6,618 bases of DNA, from positions 1 to 6,618 of the forward strand of contig JAKAQQ010000046.1 of assembly GCA_021819635.1 (NCBI GenBank), written 5' to 3'. The stretch comes from Pseudomonadota bacterium (lineage in GTDB: Bacteria > Pseudomonadota > Gammaproteobacteria > JAKAQQ01). The position numbers were made by a program, and so were the translations under genes. The notes under the pieces are model-generated. The model had not been told where the DNA came from. It searched no databases and was given only the letters and a program-made list of their open reading frames with translations. Every line of letters starts with the position of its first letter. Position 1 is the first letter of the stretch. Of the stretch, positions 1 through 5,335 are shown piece after piece.

Positions 1-452
1 TCCGATCTGAGGGGGCTGTACGTCGGCTCGGCCACGTCCGACATCGTCCCGTAGATGGCGCGGAGAAGACGCTCGCCCTCGTAGCGGGTTGTCTGCAGGA
101 GCGCGCGCAGCTCACCGTGGAGCCGCACGAGCACGTCGGTGCGGTCGCCGTTGAGACGCAGGTGGAGATCCGTGGCGCGGAGGGTCGCGGCCTGGGTGAA
201 AAGACCGCGGGCCTCGCGGACCGCCCGGGCGTGATCGGCCCCCGGGTTCCCGTTCGACCCCTGCCGTCGGGCGGTGAGCTCCTCGAACCCGACCCAGTGG
301 ACCGTGCGCCGTCCCCCCGTCAGCATCCACACGACTTCGAGCGTGTGGGGATCGCGTCGCCGCGATTCGGCGACGTAGAGGTTCTGAGGCTCGACGACAA
401 GGGCGTCGCGCAGGTCCTCGGGAATCACCTCGTCCAGCGGGCGGGCGTTCAC
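1..452 (-). CDS. pilQ: Type IVb pilus assembly ATPase, PilQ-like (GspE/PulE family), N-terminal part, truncated by window edge
   Basis: This is the first 150 codons of a gene that continues past the left edge. The family is the cytoplasmic hexameric ATPase that powers pilin assembly from the inner membrane. The region around residues 92-146 carries the family's N2-domain signature: ATDLHLRLNGDRTDVLVRLH, then a G-x-R-L-L-R-A-I-Y-x-T-M segment and SDVAEPTYSP. R64 PilQ-type ATPases have the same ATD(I/L)H...RxHGEL...Y.TM.DVAE.TY.P pattern. Walker A and B would lie beyond the edge and cannot be checked. The start is a GTG inside a GTGA overlap with the stop of the upstream pilP-like gene. A GGGAG sequence lies 6 bases upstream, which supports this start. 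Position directly after a PilP-like gene matches R64 and PFGI-type clusters. A retraction ATPase is less likely given the gene order. The family call is fairly secure; only the N-terminal third or less is visible. Confidence 0.85.
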   Translation of the reverse strand, partial: MNARPLDEVIPEDLRDALVVEPQNLYVAESRRRDPHTLEVVWMLTGGRRTVHWVGFEELTARRQGSNGNPGADHARAVREARGLFTQAATLRATDLHLRLNGDRTDVLVRLHGELRALLQTTRYEGERLLRAIYGTMSDVAEPTYSPLRS

Positions 453-1006
453 CGGGGTCTCCCGGTGGAACGGGGGCAGCCGATCCGGACGCCGCAGACG
501 GCGACGGGCAGGCGCTCGCGTTCGCCCCGCTCCTCGATCCAGACACCGGCGGGGGTGACGCGCACGACCCGGGCTCGGCCGAGGGCCGAGCCGTCCGTCA
601 CCGTCCGTCTCCCGTCGCGACGGCCCACGACGGCCTCCAGGTTCCCGGCGCGGCCGACGATGGCGAACACACGCCAGGACGGAGGGACGGGGCGGACGGC
701 GGCGGTTTCTTGCACGACGGGTCGGATTTCGGGAAGGGGTGGGATCGGCCGCGGCCGGGGGCGCAGGGTCGAGAGTTCGTGGCGCAACTTCGCGATGGCA
801 AGTTCGTAGCGCAGGCGCACGATGTCCTCTTCGAGCACCGAGAGGCGGGCGAGCGTGAGCGGTGGCCGCGGGCGTCGGACCCGGACCGGCCCGGGCGGCG
901 GGGCGACCGGCCGCGCCCGGTGGGCCGAGGGGGCCAGGGGAGCGGGGGCATGGAGCAGGGGAACCGCGATCAGTCCGAGAAGACGGCGGTCAAGGATTTT
1001 CGGCAT
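449..1006 (-). CDS. pilP: PilP-like type IVb pilus biogenesis protein (185 aa)
   Basis: Small exported protein matching the PilP family of R64/IncI and ICE-type pilus clusters. It is not the type IVa PilP lipoprotein. Residues 1-25 form a signal or anchor sequence (basic RR at 7-8, then hydrophobic GLIAVPLLHAPAPL). Residues 26-50 are Pro/Arg-rich. Residues 52-82 are heptad-like (LARLSVLEEDIVRLRYELA and onward) and probably a coiled coil. A Pro-rich linker follows to about 110, then a small beta domain at 111-172 containing VFAIVGRAGNLEAVV, a DG turn and a G-x-A-x-V-x-x-V motif. That domain is the family's hallmark. It probably bridges inner-membrane PilO and the secretin in the periplasm, by inference from the family and gene order. 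ATG at 1006 is chosen because it gives the signal peptide and has GAGG 9 bases upstream. The frame stays open to 1141, but that would overlap the upstream gene by about 150 bases. It overlaps the end of the pilO-like gene by 17 bases and the ATPase start by 4. Confidence 0.8.
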   Translation of the reverse strand: MPKILDRRLLGLIAVPLLHAPAPLAPSAHRARPVAPPPGPVRVRRPRPPLTLARLSVLEEDIVRLRYELAIAKLRHELSTLRPRPRPIPPLPEIRPVVQETAAVRPVPPSWRVFAIVGRAGNLEAVVGRRDGRRTVTDGSALGRARVVRVTPAGVWIEERGERERLPVAVCGVRIGCPRSTGRPR

Positions 1007-2180
1007 AGAGAGTGGCCTCAAGGGTCCAGGAGGGAGGGGACAGGTGAGCGACGAGACGACGGACGCGCACGGCGGGGAGCGGGGCGAGGGCGCGCAGGAG
1101 CAGCCGCAGACGGGCTTCGGGTTCACGCCGGAGACGCACACGAAGCGGCCGACAGCGCAGACGCCGAAAATCTTCCGGGAGGTCCCCGCGGAGGTCGAGG
1201 CACGGCCGCCAGGGAGCGCGGTCCGGGTGGACCCCGGCGAGGGCGAGAAGACGGCCGATTCCTGCGTCGGTTTTCGCCGGTGTGTTCAGGTCCGCGGGCA
1301 GAGGAAGCGGGCCCCACGGGCGGCGGGGAGCGGCGAGCGTCACGACCCCGGGCCTGCCCCGTTGCGCAAAGGACGAGGGCTGGGCGGTGAGCGGGCCCGC
1401 CGCGAGCGGCCGGTAGCGGACGACAAGCCCGTCCGGAGTGCAGTCGAGCGCCACGAGTTCCCGGTCCCGGCGGACGAGCGGAAGCGCGAGGAGCGGTTGC
1501 AGACAGGCCCGTCGCCAGGCTGCGGGCGAACGGCCCTCACGCCAGAGGCGCAGGAACGCAAGGCGTGCCGCCAAGGCCGGCGAAGGGGGGCGGGGCCTGC
1601 CGTTGAGGGGGAAACCGAGGCCGCGGACGAGGAGGACGCAGGCCGCCGTCAGCGGGAGGAGGGCGAGCCAGCGGCCTCGCCTCGCCCAGGGACGGCTCCC
1701 CACCGTCTCGAGGCAGGGCGCCTGGGTGCGGGCGAGCGTCTCGAGGAGCGCCTGGGACCGCTCCGGATCGTCTTCGACGACGGTTCTTGGCTCTTCGAGG
1801 TGCGCCCGCAATTCCTCGAGCACCGGGGTGCGTTCCTCCCAGGGCACGATCCGGTCGCCGTGGACCAGGATGTTGCCCCGGCGGGCCGCAAGGACCCAGC
1901 CCGTCTCGTCGTCGAGGCGCAGCAACACGAGCAAATCGTCTTCGTCCGTGGTCACGCAGGCGGGGGCGAGCGCGCGGGCTCCGGGGGGGAGGGAAGCGCC
2001 GTGGGTCGTCAGGCCGAGCTGGGCGATCGGGCCCGGCCGTTCGGCGAAGACCAACGGTCCGTCCCATTGCAGGCGGCGGGCGAGCCGACGCGCCTGGCGG
2101 CGTGCCGTGGGTGACGGCGTGCGACCGAACCAAGTGAGGCCCAGCGCCACGCGCCGGTCGCCGAGGGCGACGATTTTCAT
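990..2180 (-). CDS. pilO: PilO-like inner-membrane pilus assembly protein (PilO2/PAP_PilO family, 396 aa)
   Basis: Matches the PilO family of type IVb/conjugative pilus clusters, usually about 400-430 residues and probably part of the inner-membrane platform. The N-terminal cytoplasmic domain begins MKIVALGDRRVALGLTWF, the family's start with an ALGL-x-W motif. It continues through a stretch around residues 80-113 (DDLLVLLRLDDETGWVLAAR, then GNILVHGDRIV) typical of these proteins. A single membrane span lies at about 171-190 (WLALLPLTAACVLLVRGLGF), preceded by a basic, Trp-containing segment, so the topology is bitopic. The periplasmic part (about 191-396) is Arg/Pro/Leu-rich and ends in a beta-like VRVRRLVAHL...WTLEATLYAENP. 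It is more divergent than the N-terminus. The start is ATG at 2180 with GGAGGAGG just upstream, inside an ATGA overlap with the secretin stop. Longer in-frame starts would run into the secretin gene. It is not homologous in any obvious way to type IVa PilO. Confidence 0.85.
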   Translation of the reverse strand: MKIVALGDRRVALGLTWFGRTPSPTARRQARRLARRLQWDGPLVFAERPGPIAQLGLTTHGASLPPGARALAPACVTTDEDDLLVLLRLDDETGWVLAARRGNILVHGDRIVPWEERTPVLEELRAHLEEPRTVVEDDPERSQALLETLARTQAPCLETVGSRPWARRGRWLALLPLTAACVLLVRGLGFPLNGRPRPPSPALAARLAFLRLWREGRSPAAWRRACLQPLLALPLVRRDRELVALDCTPDGLVVRYRPLAAGPLTAQPSSFAQRGRPGVVTLAAPRRPWGPLPLPADLNTPAKTDAGIGRLLALAGVHPDRAPWRPCLDLRGDLPEDFRRLRCRPLRVRLRREPEARLRLLLRALAPLPAVRVRRLVAHLSPPSWTLEATLYAENP

Positions 2181-3709
2181 GCGCCTCCTCCGTTCAACAG
2201 CCGGGCCTGGACCGTGACCACGATCAGGCTCCGGGTGCGGCTGGCCTGCGCGCTCCACCCCCCGAGCCCGCCCGCCCGCCGCCGGCTCGCGTCGAGCTTC
2301 TGGTAGCCGGCGAGCACGAGGGTGGCCCCGGAGGGAACGATCACCGTCGAGGCGAGGTCTCGGCTCGAGACGTCCGGCCCCTCGATGGTCTCGCCTCCGC
2401 TACCGAGGGTGGCGAGCCCGTCCAGGCTTGAAAGCGAGAGAAAGACCGAGAGTTCAATGCGGCGGTGGCGAAGAATGTGGGGGATGGCGGTGAGGGCAAA
2501 GCCGTAGGTCACCGTTCCCGGACTGACGGACGTGGTCGACCCGACGTTGGCGCTGGTGAAACTCGAGACCTGCGCGAGATAGGTAAGCGTGCGGGTGTTG
2601 TCGACCGGGAGGGGCTCGTCGTCCATCACCACCCCCGATCCGGTTGTGACGAGCGCCGCCTGTCCAAGGTGGTCGAGGGCTGTGAGGACGAGCCGGCTTC
2701 CGCTCCAGGGGCCGTGTCCGGACAGGACGGCGGTCTTCAAGCCGGCCCCGCCGGGGAGTCCGCTTGCCGTGAGCGCGCCCGAGACGCCGGCCCCGAGGCT
2801 CCGGTACACGATGTCGGCCGCCGCCGCGAAACGGCTGCGGCGCTTGAGGCGCAGGCTGTAGATACGGACCACGATCGCCACTTGGCGGGCGAGGATGCGG
2901 TCGATCGTGCGCAGGTAGCGCGCGACGCGTCGGAGGGCGGGAGGCGTGTCGGTCACGGTGACCGTCCCCGCGGTGGCGTCGAGGGTGACGTGACCGGCGG
3001 GGGTGAGGAGCCCCGCCAGATGTCGGCGAAGAGACGGCCAGGGGTCGAGGTCGTCGGCGAAGCGTGTGCGCCCCTGCTCTTGTTGTTCGGTCACAAGACC
3101 GGATCCCGACCCGTAGGTGTCGAGTGTGCCCGCGTTGTTCCCGAGCCCCCCCTCGCTCCCGAGGACTTCGTTGTTGCGGGTGACGCCGGGAGGAACGTCG
3201 ACGACGAAGGTGTGGGTCCGCAGGCGGTAGACCACGACCGTTCCGCGGCGAATCCGCCACCAGAGCCCGCAGCGGGCCACCAGGCGGTCGAGGAAGCGGG
3301 CCAGCGTTCCCGTGTAGGCGACCGCCTTGACGCCGTGGCACAGGGGCTGGGGGGAAGAGGCCGTGCCCGCGGTCCGTCCGAGATCCTCGAAACGCAGCCG
3401 ATGGCCGACAAGCCGGACCCCTTCGGCAAGCAGCGAGGTGGCCGTTCCCCGGGCGAGCAGCGTGACGTGCGCACGCAGCCACGACGGACGCGCGGGGGGT
3501 CGGCGCGTCGGTTGGGCTCCGAGCCAGACGCTGTGACGCACGGCGAGAAGAGAAGGGGGGGCGGCCGGAGGGGCCGCGCGGAGGAGCGCGGCGGCGTGTG
3601 CCCGGGTGGCGCGGAAGAACGGGCCGATGTGCTGCGGAGGCGAGACGCAGGAAGCCAGGGCGGGGAGGAGCAGGAGGGCGGCGCCCGCCCGTCGGAGTCC
3701 GGGGCTCAC
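2177..3709 (-). CDS. pilN: PilN-like type IVb pilus secretin, outer-membrane lipoprotein (510 aa)
   Basis: Outer-membrane channel of the pilus machine, R64 PilN-type. Residues 1-20 are a lipoprotein signal (LRRAGAALLLLPALAS) ending in lipobox LAS-C21. Residue +2 is Val rather than Asp, consistent with outer-membrane sorting. Residues about 75-170 look like the periplasmic N0/N1 region (VKAVAYTGTLARFLDRLVAR, GTVVVYRL). A Gly/Asn/Ser-rich linker spans about 178-207. Residues 240-275 resemble a secretin_N subdomain (VTLDATAGTVTVTDTPPALR). The secretin barrel domain follows at about 276-505. Its family-specific stretches are the Asn-Thr-Arg-Thr-Leu-Thr-Tyr run near 371-377, VGSTTSVSPGTVTYGFALTA, IELSVFLSLSSLDGL and STVIVPSGATLVLAGYQ. 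Start choice: the GTG at 3709 has GGAGG 8 bases upstream and yields the lipoprotein signal. The frame is open to 3943 but with unstructured Arg/Pro-rich sequence. The start forms a GTGA overlap with the upstream gene's stop. Length fits the family. This is the most secure pilus call in the window. Confidence 0.93.
   Translation of the reverse strand: MSPGLRRAGAALLLLPALASCVSPPQHIGPFFRATRAHAAALLRAAPPAAPPSLLAVRHSVWLGAQPTRRPPARPSWLRAHVTLLARGTATSLLAEGVRLVGHRLRFEDLGRTAGTASSPQPLCHGVKAVAYTGTLARFLDRLVARCGLWWRIRRGTVVVYRLRTHTFVVDVPPGVTRNNEVLGSEGGLGNNAGTLDTYGSGSGLVTEQQEQGRTRFADDLDPWPSLRRHLAGLLTPAGHVTLDATAGTVTVTDTPPALRRVARYLRTIDRILARQVAIVVRIYSLRLKRRSRFAAAADIVYRSLGAGVSGALTASGLPGGAGLKTAVLSGHGPWSGSRLVLTALDHLGQAALVTTGSGVVMDDEPLPVDNTRTLTYLAQVSSFTSANVGSTTSVSPGTVTYGFALTAIPHILRHRRIELSVFLSLSSLDGLATLGSGGETIEGPDVSSRDLASTVIVPSGATLVLAGYQKLDASRRRAGGLGGWSAQASRTRSLIVVTVQARLLNGGGA
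2184..2191 (-). promoter_or_regulatory. Strong ribosome binding site of the pilO-like gene inside the secretin 3' end
   Basis: GGAGGAGG on the minus strand, with the GGAGG core 6 bases from the ATG at 2180. It lies within the last codons of the secretin gene, encoding part of its Gly-rich tail, and decides the pilO-like start against longer in-frame alternatives. Confidence 0.7.
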
Positions 3710-4077
3710 GGCGCCCACCTCCGTACCACGAGAACGCGGTTGCCGCGGTAGTAGCGGAGGGCGAGCGGGACACGGGCAAGGGCGAGCGCGCGGGCGAGAA
3801 CCGCGAGCGCGTGGACGAAAGGACCGCGGAACGTCGCCCGCGCCTCGAGCCGATAGTCGTGACGGGGACGCCAGACGAGACGGCTGTGCGCCCGGCGGCA
3901 CCAGCGCGCCAGGGTCTTCTCGAGACTGGCCCGCGTCGCCCACTCATGGGCGGGCGAGAGCCCTCCGCCCACGATCACGAGACGGGGCCGGGGTCGCGCC
4001 CGGGCGGCCGCCGGGGCCAGCCCGGCGGCCAGCAGGAGGGCAAGGACGGCGAAGAGTCGGCGGTTCGGGATCGTCAT
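3706..4077 (-). CDS. Short secreted protein consisting of a TcpQ-like domain (123 aa)
   Basis: Exported protein with a classic signal peptide (residues 1 to about 25-27: MTIPNRRLFAVLALLLAAGL, then APAAARA with Ala-x-Ala cleavage options). The mature part, about 45-119, resembles the TcpQ/PilL C-terminal domain: W at 46, SLEKTLARWC, a V-x-W at 68-69, YRLEA, FRGPFVHALAVLARAL, and a terminal GNRVLVVRRW strand. In TcpQ-type proteins this domain docks on the secretin and helps it localise or assemble; that role here is inferred from the family. The ATG at 4077 forms an ATGA overlap with the stop of the upstream PilL-like gene, and no strong Shine-Dalgarno is visible, so translation probably depends on coupling. 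Its 3' end overlaps the secretin start (GTGA). It occupies the pilM position of R64-like clusters but I see no PilM similarity. The same domain also ends the preceding gene, so the pair looks like tandem paralogues. Confidence 0.75.
   Translation of the reverse strand: MTIPNRRLFAVLALLLAAGLAPAAARARPRPRLVIVGGGLSPAHEWATRASLEKTLARWCRRAHSRLVWRPRHDYRLEARATFRGPFVHALAVLARALALARVPLALRYYRGNRVLVVRRWAP
3718..3722 (-). promoter_or_regulatory. Ribosome binding site of the secretin gene
   Basis: GGAGG on the minus strand, 8 bases before the GTG at 3709 and within the coding end of the short TcpQ-domain gene. It selects this GTG over the in-frame GTG at 3718, which would fall inside the site itself, and over the upstream ATG at 3943. 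Confidence 0.7.
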
Positions 4078-5216
4078 GCGCGGGGACGGGGCCAGAGGGT
4101 ACGGATGTGGAGAATCCGGCGGGCGCGGTCGAGACGCAATCCGAGGACGAGTCCCTTGTGCGCCAGGCGACGGAGGAGCGCGCGCAGAGCCGTGGGGAAC
4201 GGGCCCCGGAACCGGCCGGCCGTCAAGCGGAACCGCGGGATGCGGCCGCTCGTGCGGCATCCGGCCTGCCGGCACCAGGCGCGGAGGGTCCGGCGCAGAT
4301 CGCGACGGAGGGGCCAAACCGTTTCCCTTGCCCGGCGCCCGCGGACGAGGATGGCCAAGGCGCGCCGCGTGGCGCTCCCGCGGCCCCCCTGTCGGGCGAC
4401 AAGGGCGACGAGTCCGCGGTCGAAGTCAAGAAGGAGAGGCGGGCGGGCGTCGGCGATGCGGATCTCTCCGCCCCCGACCGTCCGCGGATCCAGGGGATGG
4501 AGACGGCCCCCGCGGACGGTGTAGACGGACCGGAGACGGCAGCCGGCCGGGGGATGAATGGCGAGCGTCGTGCCGCGTCCGAAGACCGCCGTCGGGAGGC
4601 AGCGTCGGCCCAAGGCACGAAGGGCGGCGCTCCCGTGTCGTGCAGGGTCCGGGCGCACGCATCCCGGGCAGCGGCGGGCTTGTTCGAGAGCGTGGCGGAA
4701 GGCACGGGCGATCCGCCCGTGCGCCGGGGAACGGCCGGGATCGTGACCCCCACTTCGGAAGGCGGTACGCTCCGCGTCTCCCCGCCCGCGGTCGGAGCGG
4801 ACAAGGCGGCCAAAGAAGTCCGGGCGACCGCCGTCTCGACACGGTCGACCGCGCGGCGTGCGGCGGGCGACCGCCGCCCCGTAACCCGCCCGGCCGTCGG
4901 TCACGAGCCAGCGGCGGGCGAGACAGCCGGCGACGAGATACGGGGGGGCCGGGTGCAGGGGGACCGCCTGAAGATGTCGGCCGATGCGGGCGAAGACACG
5001 CGCGCCCTCCCGTCCGCCCGGGGGAAGGATGAAGTACGTTTCCCGGGCGTCCGAGAAGATCGCGACGCGCGGGCGGTGCCCGGCCCCGTGCCAACGCACC
5101 CGGTAGGCGAAATCGTACGGACGGAGCAACGGGCGCACGCCGCGGGAAGGGGGGGCGCAGCCGGCGAGGAGCACGGGGACGAGGACCGTCGCGAGGGCAG
5201 GGAGACCGCGGAGCAT
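4074..5216 (-). CDS. pilL: PilL-like lipoprotein with VirB9-N-like region and C-terminal TcpQ-like domain (380 aa)
   Basis: First gene of the pilus operon. Residues 1-20 are a lipoprotein signal (MLRGLPALATVLVPVLLAGC), with Cys20 as the lipidation site and Ala at +2, which suggests the outer membrane. Residues about 33-117 (PYDFAYRVRW, RPRVAIFSDARETYFILPPG, then a GRHLQAVP turn and a PYLVAG strand) resemble the N-terminal region of VirB9/TrbG-type proteins and R64-type PilL. Residues about 205-276 seem to repeat that pattern (PTAVFGRGTTLAIHPPAG, GGRLHPLD, LLLDFDRGLVALVAR). Residues 300-373 are a TcpQ-like domain (VWPLRRDLRRTLRAWCRQAG, FRLTAGRFRGPF). The segment about 120-200 is Arg/Gly-rich and I recognise nothing in it. 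ATG 5216 is preferred because GGAAG lies 9 bases upstream; ATG 5225, three codons earlier, has that GGAAG directly against it. The symbol follows the R64 gene order and the TcpQ domain, and is less certain than those of the other pil genes. Confidence 0.7.
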   Translation of the reverse strand: MLRGLPALATVLVPVLLAGCAPPSRGVRPLLRPYDFAYRVRWHGAGHRPRVAIFSDARETYFILPPGGREGARVFARIGRHLQAVPLHPAPPYLVAGCLARRWLVTDGRAGYGAAVARRTPRGRPCRDGGRPDFFGRLVRSDRGRGDAERTAFRSGGHDPGRSPAHGRIARAFRHALEQARRCPGCVRPDPARHGSAALRALGRRCLPTAVFGRGTTLAIHPPAGCRLRSVYTVRGGRLHPLDPRTVGGGEIRIADARPPLLLDFDRGLVALVARQGGRGSATRRALAILVRGRRARETVWPLRRDLRRTLRAWCRQAGCRTSGRIPRFRLTAGRFRGPFPTALRALLRRLAHKGLVLGLRLDRARRILHIRTLWPRPRA

Positions 5217-5281
5217 GGGCGCCATCTTCCGCGCCCGTGCGCCCGATTGCGCGCGTCAACCGCGGCCGCAACGGCACGTTC

Positions 5282-5311
5282 TCGACCGGGGTCGCGAGGC
5301 CCGTCTATGAT
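5282..5311 (+). promoter_or_regulatory. Candidate sigma-70-like promoter for the permease gene
   Basis: The -10 candidate is TATGAT at 5306-5311, a five-of-six match to TATAAT and a rare AT-rich island in this GC-rich gap. The -35 candidate is TCGACC at 5282-5287, four of six, with an 18-base spacer. Transcription would begin near 5318, giving a leader of about 18 bases that still includes the ribosome binding site. The -35 is weak, so the call rests mainly on the -10 and its position. Confidence 0.35.
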
Positions 5312-5323
5312 GGTGCGTTCCTC

Positions 5324-5328
5324 AGGAG
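5324..5328 (+). promoter_or_regulatory. Ribosome binding site of the permease gene
   Basis: AGGAG followed by a 7-base spacer and the ATG at 5336. This is a near-ideal Shine-Dalgarno arrangement and fixes the start of the truncated permease. Confidence 0.75.
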
Positions 5329-5335
5329 CCTGCCC

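Larger units (their letters stand above)
5226..5335. other. Divergent intergenic region between the pilus operon and the permease gene
   Basis: About 110 bases separate the two divergent start codons; this is the only sizeable noncoding stretch. It contains the permease ribosome binding site and a candidate promoter on the plus strand. On the minus strand a TTGACG hexamer (reverse of 5254-5259) resembles a -35 box, but nothing like a -10 lies 16-18 bases further on, where the sequence is almost pure GC. The pilus operon promoter is therefore either non-sigma-70-like, activator-dependent or not recognisable by eye. No tRNA, terminator hairpin or attachment-like repeat is evident. Confidence 0.6.

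Noticed and set aside
117..809. Plus-strand open frame of about 230 codons at the left end
   Set aside because: Antisense to the ATPase N-terminus and the PilP-like protein, both of which show family motifs on the minus strand.
822..2114. Plus-strand open frame of about 430 codons opposite the pilO- and pilP-like genes
   Set aside because: Low-complexity Arg/Gly/Glu-rich antisense frame; the minus strand encodes a recognisable PilO-family protein with a membrane span and strong ribosome binding site.
2465..3751. Plus-strand open frame of about 428 codons opposite the secretin gene
   Set aside because: Antisense shadow; the minus-strand secretin motifs are unambiguous.
2454..3947. Minus-strand open frame of about 497 codons overlapping the secretin gene in another frame
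   Set aside because: Arg/Pro/His-rich out-of-frame translation with no secretin or other motif; a frameshifted secretin was considered, but the main frame is intact from lipobox to C-terminus.
4620..4860. Possible frameshift in the Arg/Gly-rich middle of the PilL-like lipoprotein
   Set aside because: The other two minus-strand frames in this stretch show no family-like sequence, and the main frame recovers VirB9-like and TcpQ-like patterns downstream, so a single intact frame is the simpler reading.
5254..5275. Palindrome-like GC-rich segment in the divergent gap, considered as an operator or hairpin
   Set aside because: The exact inverted repeat is only 8 bases (GCGGCCGC) and does not extend outward; this is expected by chance at such GC content.
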